Positions 1-8,935 of a DNA stretch of 64,000 nucleotides are shown in pieces (the first letter of the stretch is position 1; each line of letters opens with the position of its first letter). This DNA comes from an uncultured Clostridia bacterium. GTDB lineage: Bacteria > Bacillota > Clostridia > Peptostreptococcales > Anaerovoracaceae. The DNA is taken from positions 11,033 to 75,032 of the forward strand of contig CAKQQT010000015.1 in the NCBI GenBank assembly GCA_934271235.1, read 5' to 3'. The notes below the pieces were generated by a model, which was given only the letters and a program-made list of their open reading frames with translations, was not told where the DNA came from and made no database searches. Made by a program: the position numbers and the translations under genes.

Positions 1-24
1 AAAATCTGCATGGAGGGGTAAAAA

Positions 25-2502
25 ATGAACATGCTGAATCTGAGTATCGCGGTGACCGCGGCGGCGCTTCTTGTGCTGCTGATCAAGCTGGCGGCGGGCA
101 ATCGGATCACGCCGCGGGGACATATGCTTTTGTGGCTGCCGGTAGCAGCGGCAATACTGGCGGTACCTCTGGCAGGCGTTCTGCCGGAGAGTGATCTCGC
201 GGTCAGGACCTATCTGCCGCAGACGCAGGCGCGCGTTGTCATGCCGCATACCGAGCCGGCGCAAGGAAGTGATTTTTATGAAGATCCGGATGGCAGCGTG
301 CAGGCAAGCGAACAGCCGAGCGATGCGCAAGGAGTGACCGGTACACAAAGCGGGCAGACCCAAGTCAGCATGCAGGTGCCGTTCACCGACCGGACGATCA
401 CCGGTGCCTTTCCGACATCGGCAGGCAGAGACCGTCTCAAGACCGGGATCTACATCACAGGCGTTCTGATGGTTTTGGGCGGGCTTTTGATCGGGACCGG
501 AAAGCAGAGAAAAAAGCTGCGCGCACTGGAAGACCGCGAAGACGCACAGCTGCGGCAGCAGCTTACGGAACTTCGGACGAAGATCGGTATCCGCAGCCGT
601 GCGAAGATCTCGATAAAGCAAGGCGCGGGCAGCACGTTTCTGACGCGGCTGGACGGCCGTTATGTGATCGCATTGGAAAGCGGATTCGATGAGGCGGAAC
701 AGCGGCAGGTGCTGGCACACGAGCTGACGCACCTTGCGCACGGCGATCTGGAGAAGAATTTTATTGCTGCGGCTGTGCTGGCGGCGTTCTGGTGGAACCC
801 GATCATCTGGCTGGCCTTTCGTCGGTTTCGGCGCGACATGGAAGTGTACTGCGACTACGACGCGGCACGTTTGACGGGGGATAAAAAGAACTATGCGGCG
901 ACTTTGGTCAAAGCGGCGGCCGGTACGGAGCGCTTTCTTCTCGGCACGACCTCGTTCATCGGCGGAGAGAAAGAAGTCAGCGCACGTGTCAAAGCGCTGG
1001 CGGCCTTCAAGAAACCGAAGACCTGGATCGCAGTCCTTGCCGTTCTGGCGCTGGCCGCGGCCTGCGTGTGCTTCACGCTCAACGCCAAGAGCAGCGATCC
1101 ATGCATCAGGTTCTTTCGCGATATACAGACACAAAACTTTGAAAATATCTGGATCGAAAGAGGCACAGGCACGCCGTTTGAAGACGATTATATTCATATT
1201 AATGACGCAAAACAGCGGAAGAAACTTGCAAAACTGTTCCACACATTCCGTGAAGAGGATTTTGCAGACGGAGAACCTGTGAATGAGAACGCCTTTGATT
1301 ACAAGATTTATATCGACATGGATCTTTCGGAGGAGAACCTGACCAATTTCCTGGTGCTGGGCAGAGAGGAAGAGGCCGGCGCCGATATATATTGTATTGC
1401 CGGCGAGAACGAAGACACAAGGATCAGAGGAAAACGCATACATTCGCCGAAGCTGACGGAACTTCTCAAAGAATATGAAGATACGAATCTGCACATGTCC
1501 TATTGGGCTGAGGCGCAGAATGCCGGCAGTATCACAGTACATATCGAGAACACAGAATACGATAATCCGGCCCCGCACCTGACTTATAAGGAAAACTTCC
1601 GCGTTGAGCGTTATACGGGAAAGAAAGATCCATATACAGACAAGAACAGCTGGGAGGCTGTACCGGAGCAGAAAGGCTACAAAGGCACAAGAGCAGGCGG
1701 AACCGCCATGGGAAACGAATATCTTACAGCCACGATCGATATTTCCACAAAATACGGAGAACTGCCGGAGGGCATTTATCGACTGATCCTTCCGTTTACG
1801 CAGAAATTACAAAACGGAAAAACAATCGAACAGGAAAACGCCGCAGTCTTCGAATGGGTGGAAAACCGGCTGCATCTTGTAGACTGGGATTTTCTGCTCT
1901 CACAGCCGGACGGGGACTTGAACGAAGAAACAAAAAACGAGCTGAACCAGGCATTCCAAACATGGGGCAAAACTTCCTTGTACTGCTACTTTACAAGTGC
2001 GTACAGCAGTCCGGATAAAATGGATTTCTTTGAGTTTTTAAGATATTATCCACAGTTTGATGATGTTATGGGCTGGACGCCGGACCTCAAAGCAAAGTTT
2101 GAAGACTCCGCGTTCTGGAGCACATACAGGAAAAACGGCTGGACGGTCGATAATTACATTACGCCGGTGAAACCTTATGATCCTGCGGGGCTGAATCAAA
2201 GCCTCACATATTACGCAGGCATCACGCTCGACGATATCCGAACGCACTACACGCAAAAAGAATGGGAGCGGTTCTATGTGAAAGATATCGACCGCTATAT
2301 CACCTTTACCAGCGACGCGGGCGGCGGTAAATTCATTGTCACAGAGGGAAAAAAGTCGGGTGATACCGTTACTTTGGTTGGCGAAACCTTAAGCCTCAAA
2401 GAAAAAGGCTTAGATATATACAGCGGTGACGGAATTTCGGTATTGACGCTGCAGGAAGCGGACGGTCGGTATCTGATCCGGTCACTGCTGCCGAGTGAAT
2501 AA
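25..2502 (+). CDS. M56 family (BlaR1-like) membrane metallopeptidase
   Basis: Membrane-embedded zinc protease of the BlaR1/MecR1 type, 825 residues. Two membrane segments lie in the first 60 residues, a third near 145-160 and a fourth near 332-350. The zinc motif HELTH is at H232-H236 and the likely third ligand is E273 in MEVYCDYDAARLTG. In this family a sensor domain activates the cytoplasmic protease, which cleaves a BlaI-type repressor. The roughly 470-residue extracellular C-terminus is not a penicillin-binding sensor (no SxxK-type domain recognised), so the signal is unknown. A GGAGGGG ribosome site precedes the ATG. Any BlaI partner would lie upstream, outside the window. A paralogue follows at 2852. 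Family assignment is firm; the ligand is unknown. Confidence 0.9.
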   Translation: MNMLNLSIAVTAAALLVLLIKLAAGNRITPRGHMLLWLPVAAAILAVPLAGVLPESDLAVRTYLPQTQARVVMPHTEPAQGSDFYEDPDGSVQASEQPSDAQGVTGTQSGQTQVSMQVPFTDRTITGAFPTSAGRDRLKTGIYITGVLMVLGGLLIGTGKQRKKLRALEDREDAQLRQQLTELRTKIGIRSRAKISIKQGAGSTFLTRLDGRYVIALESGFDEAEQRQVLAHELTHLAHGDLEKNFIAAAVLAAFWWNPIIWLAFRRFRRDMEVYCDYDAARLTGDKKNYAATLVKAAAGTERFLLGTTSFIGGEKEVSARVKALAAFKKPKTWIAVLAVLALAAACVCFTLNAKSSDPCIRFFRDIQTQNFENIWIERGTGTPFEDDYIHINDAKQRKKLAKLFHTFREEDFADGEPVNENAFDYKIYIDMDLSEENLTNFLVLGREEEAGADIYCIAGENEDTRIRGKRIHSPKLTELLKEYEDTNLHMSYWAEAQNAGSITVHIENTEYDNPAPHLTYKENFRVERYTGKKDPYTDKNSWEAVPEQKGYKGTRAGGTAMGNEYLTATIDISTKYGELPEGIYRLILPFTQKLQNGKTIEQENAAVFEWVENRLHLVDWDFLLSQPDGDLNEETKNELNQAFQTWGKTSLYCYFTSAYSSPDKMDFFEFLRYYPQFDDVMGWTPDLKAKFEDSAFWSTYRKNGWTVDNYITPVKPYDPAGLNQSLTYYAGITLDDIRTHYTQKEWERFYVKDIDRYITFTSDAGGGKFIVTEGKKSGDTVTLVGETLSLKEKGLDIYSGDGISVLTLQEADGRYLIRSLLPSE

Positions 2503-2513
2503 AATTTGCAAAA

Positions 2514-2529
2514 AAGAACGCTTGTTCTT
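2514..2529. promoter_or_regulatory. LexA-like (SOS) box over the small-ORF promoter
   Basis: Perfect palindrome AAGAAC-GCTT-GTTCTT. It contains GAAC-N4-GTTC, the core of the Gram-positive LexA box. The right half contains the -35 hexamer TTGTTC (2522-2527) of the promoter for the small ORF at 2635, so a bound repressor would block RNA polymerase. LexA binding itself is inferred. Confidence 0.6.
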
Positions 2530-2550
2530 GATGAAAAAATATGTTATGAT
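2522..2550 (+). promoter_or_regulatory. Sigma-A promoter of the small toxin-like ORF
   Basis: TTGTTC (2522-2527), 17-nt spacer, TATGAT (2545-2550). The predicted transcript starts near 2557 and has a leader of about 78 nt before the ATG at 2635. Confidence 0.65.
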
Positions 2551-2634
2551 GAAAAAGCCAAGAGAATAGGAGCCGAGCGGCTGAGCTGAATTTCAAAAGG
2601 TCTGTATGGATTTGGAGAAAGGAGGCGGCGCGAA

Positions 2635-2736
2635 ATGCGAATCACGATTACGCTGAAGCGTATTAAGATCACAATTTCCAGCATAAAAAAAGCCGCTCCT
2701 GCTGACACCAAGAGCGGCAATGCCCATAAAGGGTAA
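2635..2736 (+). CDS. 33-residue basic peptide, candidate type I toxin
   Basis: Short ORF with a very strong ribosome site, AAAGGAGG at 2618-2625, 9 nt before the ATG. It encodes 33 residues starting MRITITLKRIKITISSIKK: alternating hydrophobic and Lys/Arg residues, then a polar tail. It has a promoter with a LexA-like box upstream. The 3' third is overlapped by an antisense transcription unit with its own promoter and terminator. This is the layout of convergent type I toxin-antitoxin pairs such as txpA/ratA. I do not recognise the peptide family, and toxicity is inferred from architecture alone. Confidence 0.55.
   Translation: MRITITLKRIKITISSIKKAAPADTKSGNAHKG
2685..2718 (-). terminator. 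Intrinsic terminator of the antisense RNA
   Basis: On the minus strand, GCCGCTC (2718-2712), a 13-nt loop and GAGCGGC (2698-2692) are followed by seven T (2691-2685). The hairpin lies inside the 3' part of the small ORF, so the same bases encode peptide and antitoxin terminator. Confidence 0.75.
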
Positions 2737-2771
2737 ACGTATAATTGGCTAAGCCGTAAGGCTCATCTCTT
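2685..2771 (-). ncRNA. Antisense RNA, candidate type I antitoxin
   Basis: Minus-strand unit bounded by a consensus promoter (2778-2806) and an intrinsic terminator, giving an RNA of about 85 nt. It overlaps the last ~50 nt of the small ORF and the sequence just after it. Near its 5' end it can fold AGCC-TTAC-GGCT (2752-2763), a possible kissing loop. No ORF is apparent in it. The RNA ends are predicted, not measured. Confidence 0.55.
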
Positions 2772-2777
2772 GGCACT

Positions 2778-2806
2778 AGCATAGCATGATTCCGTAAAAA
2801 AGTCAA
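2778..2806 (-). promoter_or_regulatory. Sigma-A promoter of the antisense RNA
   Basis: On the minus strand: TTGACT (2806-2801), 17-nt spacer, TATGCT (2783-2778) preceded by an extended -10 TGC. It is closer to consensus than the facing toxin promoter, as expected for an antitoxin kept in excess. Confidence 0.75.
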
Positions 2807-2851
2807 CGAAATCTCAAAGAAGATAAAAGGGAAAAGTATGGAGGATAGGCT

Positions 2852-5512
2852 ATGAACATGCTGAATCTGTGTATTGCTGCAACTTGCGCCGGAATCTATG
2901 TAAAAGTCTCGCAAGATGCTATGAGCTTGCTGAATCTGAGTATTGCCGTGACTGTGGCAGCGGTGCTCGTGCTGCTGATCAAGCTGGCGGCAGGCAATAA
3001 GATCACGCCGAGAGGGCATATGAAGCTTTGGCTTTTGGTGATGATATCGTTTATCGTCAGTCCCATTGCGGAGCTGATGCCGGAAAGCGAATTCGCGGTG
3101 CGCAACTGGCTGCCGCAGAGCGAGACCACTACGGAAACGGTCTGGGTGGAGCCTTATGAAAATCTGGACGCCCGGGGGTTTCTGATCGAAGAACAGGGTG
3201 ATTACTATGCCATTCAAAAGGATTATGTCAGCATGCAGGTACCGTTTTCGGACAAAAGACTGCATACCGAGTTTGCGGCAACGACTTCGCGTGTCAAACT
3301 GGAAAATTGGGTCTGGTTCGGCGGCGCGGCAGCCGTCGGTCTGTGGATGTTCCTCGGAAGCCGGCGACAAAAGCAAAAACTCAAAGCCTTGCCGGACAGC
3401 AGCGACGCCGCATTGCTCGCGGAGCTGGAAGCCGTGAAAGCGCTGATCGGTGTGGACGGCAAGGTGAAGATCTGCATCAAAGAGGGCACGGAGACAACGT
3501 TTCTGACGCGCATGAACGGCCGTTATGTGATCGCCTTGGAAAACGGATTCAGCGAGGCGGAACGGCGGCAGGTGCTGGCGCATGAACTGACGCATTTGAA
3601 ACACGGCGACTTAAACGATAATTTTTCGGCTGCGCTGATCCTGACGACATTCTGGTGGAATCCGGCCATCTGGCTGGCCTTTCGCCGGTTCCGCCGCGAT
3701 ATGGAAGTGTTCTGCGATCACGACGCGGCACGTCTGACGGGGGACAAAAAAACTTATGCGGCGACGCTGGTCAAAGCTGCCGGTACCGAACGCTTCATTC
3801 TCGGCACGACCTCGTTCATCGGCGGTGAAAAAGAGGCCAGCGCGCGTGTCAAAGCACTGGCAGCTTTCAAGAAGCCGAAGACTTGGATCACGGCGGCCGC
3901 GCTGCTGGCACTGACAGTCGGCTGTGTGTGTTTCGCGCTGAACCCGGTCGGACAGGACAGCGAAGCAAACCGCGCGGCACTCACGCAGGCCTACGAGAAT
4001 CTGCTCGCGGTAAAAAGCATGGAAGCAACCAGGACGACGGATATCGATTACGGTGCGCTCTCCGGCACCCGTACGCATGAAGTGTTTGCATCACAGCAGT
4101 CGGAAGAACCGCTGCGCATACTCGGCACGACGACCTTGGAAACCACGGAGCAGGCCACGGGATCGGGGGATGCCGCGCAGGCGGATACGGCCTACACGTT
4201 CGGCTATTATCTCACAGGTACGCGAGGCGGTGCTGTGCGGACCTATATCCAGAGTGTGGACAGCGCCCCGGGACAAGGGTGGATCGACTTCGGCAGTCAG
4301 ACCGTGCGGGCCGAAACGACGGTGAGCGGCGGCTATGACCGGGAACCTGCTTCTTACGGACAGGACGATCTGCTCGGCAATCTGCGGCAGTGTCTGAAAG
4401 CTGCCATAGAGAGCAAGCAGATCACGCGCAGAGGAAATGAATACCGAGTGACGATGCCTTACGATTGGGAACTGTTCTGCGCGATCGCGGCAAATCAGGG
4501 CCTGAACAGCGTTTTGGCGTCAAACGGGATCGGTTTTTACAATCTGTGGTCAGAGGACGACGCACAAACGACCGAACTGATACAGAGCGCCGAACTGGTC
4601 ATCGAAATGGATGAAAAGACCATGCTGCCGCGCAGCTATACCTTGAGCTTCACCAAAACCTGCGAATTGATCCGCGAACGTATGGGGTCAGAGGGCAGCA
4701 TCGGCGATGCGGTCGTTTCGGTAGAAGTCAGCAGTTATGACGCGTTTGCGGAACCGGACTACCGCGCGTTCGGCGGAAAAACGGAATTTCAAAAGATCCT
4801 GACGGAAGCAGGTGGCAAGGAAGGACAAGACAACGAACAGCAGGCCGGAGCCGGCAGCGAAACGCAGCAGACCGGCGCGGAGGATTACGCCTTGAAGCTG
4901 GAAAACTGGGATTTCCTGCTTGCGCATCCGGACAGCATGCTGACGCAGGCAGCACTGGAAAAACTGACCCGCATGTTCGCGCTCGAGGTATCTGTGGGCG
5001 GCAATAACACAGCATACAATCCGAACACGCTGTACTGTTTCCTCAGCAGTCAATATGACGATCCGAAGGAGATCAATCTGGAGCACTTCCTGCGCTACTA
5101 TCCGTCTTTCCCGGAATGCTTCCGGTGGACAAAAGCGCAGGAGAAAAAAATGCTGGCGTCCAAAACGTGGAAAGATCGCTTTGGCGATATGGGCATCAAC
5201 GACACGCCGACGCCGGTGCGGCTCTTTGATCCGCAGGCACTGAACGTTTCGCTGGAATATTATACGGGGATCCGGATACAGGACATCCCAAACTGGCAGG
5301 AAGCGGAAAGCTACATACCGGAGATCGACCGCTATCTGAACACGAGCAGCGACTTCGGCGGCGTAAGTTTTGCACCGGCTTCCGGTACGAAGAACGGCGA
5401 TACCGTAGTCCTGCGCGGCAACATTTACGGCGACGGCAAGGTGGATGTGGTGACCCTGCAGGAAGCAGACGGCAGATACCTGATCCGCTCACACCGGCTC
5501 GAAAAGGCGTAA
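2852..5512 (+). CDS. M56 family (BlaR1-like) membrane metallopeptidase, second paralogue
   Basis: 886-residue paralogue of the gene at 25. The zinc motif HELTH is at H244-H248, with E285 in MEVFCDHDAARLTG. The protease half is nearly identical to the first copy. The middle of the extracellular part (about 370-640) is unrelated to it, and the last ~210 residues are again homologous (both end ...VVTLQEADGRYLIRS or near). The start at 2852 has GGAGG 10 nt upstream. An in-frame ATG at 2921 restarts the same N-terminal sequence (MNMLNLCIAA then MSLLNLSIAV), so the first 23 residues look like a partial duplication. The true start could be 2921. Confidence 0.88.
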   Translation: MNMLNLCIAATCAGIYVKVSQDAMSLLNLSIAVTVAAVLVLLIKLAAGNKITPRGHMKLWLLVMISFIVSPIAELMPESEFAVRNWLPQSETTTETVWVEPYENLDARGFLIEEQGDYYAIQKDYVSMQVPFSDKRLHTEFAATTSRVKLENWVWFGGAAAVGLWMFLGSRRQKQKLKALPDSSDAALLAELEAVKALIGVDGKVKICIKEGTETTFLTRMNGRYVIALENGFSEAERRQVLAHELTHLKHGDLNDNFSAALILTTFWWNPAIWLAFRRFRRDMEVFCDHDAARLTGDKKTYAATLVKAAGTERFILGTTSFIGGEKEASARVKALAAFKKPKTWITAAALLALTVGCVCFALNPVGQDSEANRAALTQAYENLLAVKSMEATRTTDIDYGALSGTRTHEVFASQQSEEPLRILGTTTLETTEQATGSGDAAQADTAYTFGYYLTGTRGGAVRTYIQSVDSAPGQGWIDFGSQTVRAETTVSGGYDREPASYGQDDLLGNLRQCLKAAIESKQITRRGNEYRVTMPYDWELFCAIAANQGLNSVLASNGIGFYNLWSEDDAQTTELIQSAELVIEMDEKTMLPRSYTLSFTKTCELIRERMGSEGSIGDAVVSVEVSSYDAFAEPDYRAFGGKTEFQKILTEAGGKEGQDNEQQAGAGSETQQTGAEDYALKLENWDFLLAHPDSMLTQAALEKLTRMFALEVSVGGNNTAYNPNTLYCFLSSQYDDPKEINLEHFLRYYPSFPECFRWTKAQEKKMLASKTWKDRFGDMGINDTPTPVRLFDPQALNVSLEYYTGIRIQDIPNWQEAESYIPEIDRYLNTSSDFGGVSFAPASGTKNGDTVVLRGNIYGDGKVDVVTLQEADGRYLIRSHRLEKA

Positions 5513-5603
5513 TGATTTTCGTGCATGTTTTTCCTATTATATACATACCTAACATGCAGACAATGCAGACTTAAACGCGAGCAGGCGCTGATAAGCGTGG
5601 AAC

Positions 5604-5668
5604 GGGAGGATTCTTCCGGTCGATTGGTTCATGCAATTGACCGGAAGGACCCTCTCATTTTGTTTTTG
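5604..5668 (+). terminator. Strong intrinsic terminator after the second M56 gene
   Basis: Long hairpin. The core is CTTCCGGTC/GACCGGAAG (5613-5621 with 5639-5647), extended inward by ATTG/CAAT and outward by GGGAGG pairing with CCTCTC with one mismatch. The loop is GTTCATG. It is followed by ATTTTGTTTTT. Confidence 0.75.
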
Positions 5669-6030
5669 CTTTATGCAGCTGTACATGACCTCCCATTTTA
5701 CCAAAAAAGACGCGAAAAGATGTAATGCAGATGCTGTTCGCCTTTATGGAGAAAGCGGATCGCGGTGGTTTTGAGGGAGAAAATGTTTTTTGGAATAAAG
5801 ATATATAAGAATCGTTGTTAATAAAAACAAATATTGCGAAGGAAATGAAACAAAAAGCGCCGGGGGGAGGCGCAAGAAGGAACGCGCGTTACATCTTTTT
5901 GAAGAAAAAAGGGAAAAGTGGGAGGTTAAAAAATGAAATGTAAAAATATGGATCCGTGTAAAAGGGGGAAAAGCACCGAAAAAGCAAGAAAAGAAAGAAA
6001 CAAAGAAAAGAATTTTTTCTTTTGCAGGCT
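5669..6030 (+). other. A-rich gap before pstS with a possible 44-codon ORF
   Basis: A purine-rich gap with no established gene. A possible ORF runs 5933-6067 (44 codons, Lys/Arg-rich, starting MKCKNMDPCKRGK) with GGGAGG 8 nt before its ATG. It ends inside the putative Pho control region. The composition is extreme and no family is recognised, so it may be non-coding. Confidence 0.3.
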
Positions 6031-6084
6031 TTACTTGGATTTAACAAAAGGTTCCTTTTTCTTTTAACATAAGGGCGGTATGAT
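6031..6084 (+). promoter_or_regulatory. Putative Pho box and promoter of pstS
   Basis: Direct repeats TTACTT (6031), TTAACA (6041), TTCCTT (6052) and TTAACA (6064) are spaced 10-12 bp and end just before TATGAT (6079-6084). There is no good -35 hexamer, as expected for an activator-dependent promoter. They resemble PhoP/PhoB-type TT(A/C)ACA repeats. The cognate regulator is probably the one encoded at 10340. Confidence 0.55.
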
Positions 6085-6140
6085 GTACTTGTACAAAAGA
6101 AAAAGAGAAAAAAAGAAAGAAGAAAAAGGAGATTACAAAA

Positions 6141-6974
6141 ATGAAAAAGTTTGCAAGTATCGCAATGATCTTATTGCTTACCATGATGGTATTCACAGGC
6201 TGCGGCAGCAATGATAATGGCGCGGCAGACAACGCAGCAACCGGCGGAACGGTTTCCACAGATGGTTCCACTTCGATGGAAAAAGTCATCGGCGCTCTCG
6301 GGGAAGCGTTCCAGGCAGCAAATGACGGCGTGACCGTTACCTACAACCCAACCGGTTCCGGCTCCGGTATCACAGCAGTTTCCGAAGGACGCTGCGACAT
6401 CGGTCTTTCCAGCAGAAGCCTGAAAGACGAAGAAAAGTCCCAGGGACTGCAGGAAACCGTTCTGGCTTACGACGGTATCGCGATCATCGTGAACCCGGAA
6501 AATCCGGTAACCGATTTAAGCCTTGACCAGATCGCGAAGATCTACACCGGCGAGATCACCAACTGGAAAGAAGTCGGCGGCAATGACGCAGAGATCGTTC
6601 TGATCGGACGTGAAGCGGGAAGCGGCACAAGAGATGGTTTTGAATCCATCACCGGAACTGAGGAAGCTTGCCAGTATCGTCAGGAATTAACTTCCACAGG
6701 TGATGTCATCACCACAGTTTCCCAGAACCCGGATGCCATCGGTTATGCTTCTCTGGCAGCACTGAAAGATACCGTTAAGGCAGTATCCGTTGACGGTGTT
6801 ACCGCAAGTGAAGCAACCGTTAAGGACGGAACTTACAAAGTACAGCGTCCGTTCGTACTGGTAACCAAGGAAGGAACTGCACTTTCCGATACCGCACAGA
6901 AGTTCTTCGACTACGCAACATCCGCTGATGCCGCAGAGGTTATCTCCGCAGCAGGCGCAGTATCCGCAAACTAA
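6141..6974 (+). CDS. pstS: Phosphate ABC transporter substrate-binding lipoprotein PstS
   Basis: 277-residue extracellular phosphate-binding protein. The signal peptide ends in a lipobox (VFTGC, lipid-anchored Cys21), then a short Asn/Ala-rich linker. Phosphate-binding loops are visible: GSTSMEKVIGAL, PTGSGSGITAV, RCDIGLSSR and GREAGSGTRDGF. It delivers phosphate to PstCA. It is first in the pst operon, with an AAGGAG site 12 nt before the ATG. Confidence 0.96.
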   Translation: MKKFASIAMILLLTMMVFTGCGSNDNGAADNAATGGTVSTDGSTSMEKVIGALGEAFQAANDGVTVTYNPTGSGSGITAVSEGRCDIGLSSRSLKDEEKSQGLQETVLAYDGIAIIVNPENPVTDLSLDQIAKIYTGEITNWKEVGGNDAEIVLIGREAGSGTRDGFESITGTEEACQYRQELTSTGDVITTVSQNPDAIGYASLAALKDTVKAVSVDGVTASEATVKDGTYKVQRPFVLVTKEGTALSDTAQKFFDYATSADAAEVISAAGAVSAN

Positions 6975-6975
6975 T

Positions 6976-7025
6976 CAGGAAAACAGGACTGCGGCGCTCC
7001 GAGCAGGAGCGGCCGCGGTTTCCTG
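6976..7025 (+). promoter_or_regulatory. Intercistronic hairpin between pstS and pstC
   Basis: Outer arms CAGGAAA (6976-6982) and TTTCCTG (7019-7025) enclose a GC-rich inner hairpin (GCGGCGCTCC with GGAGCGGCCGC). No T-run follows. Its position suits an mRNA-stabilising or partly terminating element that keeps PstS in excess of the membrane proteins. Confidence 0.6.
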
Positions 7026-7123
7026 CTATTCACGGTTTGAACGCGCAGCGGCCGAACAGGCTGTGCGCGGACCGTGTTCCGACAGCGCATGACTTGGGAA
7101 TGTGTGTGAGAAAGGTAAAGCAT

Positions 7124-8044
7124 ATGAAAACAACGAGCAAATTGCATAAAATAGAAAAGCAGCGTCTGAACCAGGCGCGGCGCAAACAAATTTTTGAAAC
7201 AGTCATCCATGGGATCTTTTTAGTTCTGGGACTGGTGACGGTCGGCTGTGTGCTGATGATCACCATCTATCTGATCCTTGCAGGGATCCCGGCGATCCGT
7301 CAGATCGGCCTGGTGGATTTCCTTTTCGGCAAGGTATGGGCGTCTACCAATCAGGATGCCAAGTTCGGGATCCTGCCGTTCATTCTGACCAGTATCTACG
7401 GCACGGCAGGCGCGATCCTGATCGGCGTGCCGATCGGGTTCTTTACCGCGGTCTATCTGGCGAAGGAAGCGCCGCCGAAGATGAAGGCCGTCGTGGAAGA
7501 AGCGGTCAATCTTTTGGCGGGGATCCCGTCGGTCGTCTACGGCTTAGTCGGCATGCTGGTATTGGTGCCGGGCATCCGCAAGATCTTCCATGTACCGGAC
7601 GGTTCCAGCCTGCTGGCGGCTACCATCGTGCTGGCGATCATGATCTTACCGTCGATCATCAAGGTTTCGATCACCGGTCTGGAAGCAGTGCCGAAAGAAT
7701 ATGAAGACGCGTCGCTGGCATTGGGAGCAACGCCGACGGAGACCTGGTTCAAGGTTTCGGTCCCGGCAGCCAGAAGCGGCATCGCGGCAGCCGTCGTGCT
7801 GGGCGTCGGCCGCGCGATCGGCGAAGCGATGGCGGTCATGATGGTATCCGGCAACGTAGCGAATATGCCGCATATGTTTGAGAGTGTGCGGTTCCTGACG
7901 ACGGCGGTGGCCAGTGAGATGTCCTACGCCGGAGCCGGACTGCAGCGGCAGGCGCTGTTTTCCATCGCGTTGGTGCTGTTCCTCTTCATCATGCTGATCA
8001 ACGCGACGCTGAACTTTTTCCTCAAACGCAGCAAAGAACGATAA
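7124..8044 (+). CDS. pstC: Phosphate ABC transporter permease PstC
   Basis: 306-residue integral membrane permease with about six transmembrane segments and the binding-protein-dependent signature (EAVPKEYEDASLALGATPTE). It forms the phosphate channel with PstA. The ATG at 7124 is preferred because AAAGG lies just upstream; an in-frame ATG at 7037 would add 29 residues of non-family sequence. Confidence 0.94.
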   Translation: MKTTSKLHKIEKQRLNQARRKQIFETVIHGIFLVLGLVTVGCVLMITIYLILAGIPAIRQIGLVDFLFGKVWASTNQDAKFGILPFILTSIYGTAGAILIGVPIGFFTAVYLAKEAPPKMKAVVEEAVNLLAGIPSVVYGLVGMLVLVPGIRKIFHVPDGSSLLAATIVLAIMILPSIIKVSITGLEAVPKEYEDASLALGATPTETWFKVSVPAARSGIAAAVVLGVGRAIGEAMAVMMVSGNVANMPHMFESVRFLTTAVASEMSYAGAGLQRQALFSIALVLFLFIMLINATLNFFLKRSKER

Positions 8045-8063
8045 AGAATGAGGAGGAAACGAA

Positions 8064-8927
8064 ATGCAGACGAAAACATTTTCCAAAGAAAGAAAATTTT
8101 ATATCGGGTTGATGAAAACGCTGATGCTGGTTTCGGCGGGGCTGACCTGCATGCTGGTCGCGTTCCTGATCTTTTATGTGATGTATAAGGGACTGCCGAA
8201 CCTTTCATGGGAGCTGCTGACGACGGCGCCGAGCTATCTGGCGGATAAAATCGGTATTTATCCCGATATCCTGAATACCATCTATATTGTCCTGGCGACA
8301 CTGGTAGTCGTGCTGCCGCTGGGCGTGGGCGCGGCGATCTATCTGACGGAATACGCGCAGAATAAGAAGATGGTGGGCGTGATCGAATACGCCGCGGAGA
8401 CGCTTTCCGGGATCCCGTCGATCATCTACGGACTGGTCGGCATGATGTTTTTCTGTCAGTTCTTGGGGATGGGAACTTCCCTGCGGGCCGGCAGCCTGAC
8501 TCTGGTGATCATGAACCTGCCGACGATCATGCGTACGACACAGGAAAGTCTGAAGACCGTACCGCAGTCTTACCGCGAGGGCGCGTTCGGACTGGGCGCG
8601 GGCAAGTGGCGCGTGATCCGCACGGTCGTATTCCCGGGATGCGTGGACGGCATCATCACCGGCTGTATCTTGGCAGTCGGCCGCATCTTGGGCGAAACGG
8701 CGGCGCTGCTGTACACGGCGGGCTTCGCGCATGCGGTGTATAATCTTGTGGATGGACTGGGCGAAGCCGGAGCGACCCTTACCGTGGCGCTTTATGTTTA
8801 CGCCAAGGAGCAGGGCGAGTTCGATGTAGCGTTTGCCATCGCGTCGATCCTGATGATCCTGGCGCTTTTGATCAATCTGGCGGCAACCCTCGTAGGAAAA
8901 TATTATAAAAAGAGAAGAGAGGTGTGA
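8064..8927 (+). CDS. pstA: Phosphate ABC transporter permease PstA
   Basis: 287-residue permease with six predicted membrane segments and the EAA-like loop ([20 protein letters not shown]). A GAGGAGG site lies before the ATG. The stop overlaps the start region of pstB. Confidence 0.94.
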   Translation: MQTKTFSKERKFYIGLMKTLMLVSAGLTCMLVAFLIFYVMYKGLPNLSWELLTTAPSYLADKIGIYPDILNTIYIVLATLVVVLPLGVGAAIYLTEYAQNKKMVGVIEYAAETLSGIPSIIYGLVGMMFFCQFLGMGTSLRAGSLTLVIMNLPTIMRTTQESLKTVPQSYREGAFGLGAGKWRVIRTVVFPGCVDGIITGCILAVGRILGETAALLYTAGFAHAVYNLVDGLGEAGATLTVALYVYAKEQGEFDVAFAIASILMILALLINLAATLVGKYYKKRREV

Positions 8928-8935
8928 ATCGAGTT

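Noticed and set aside
7037..7123. Earlier pstC start
   Set aside because: The added 29 residues are not family-like, and a ribosome site fits the ATG at 7124.
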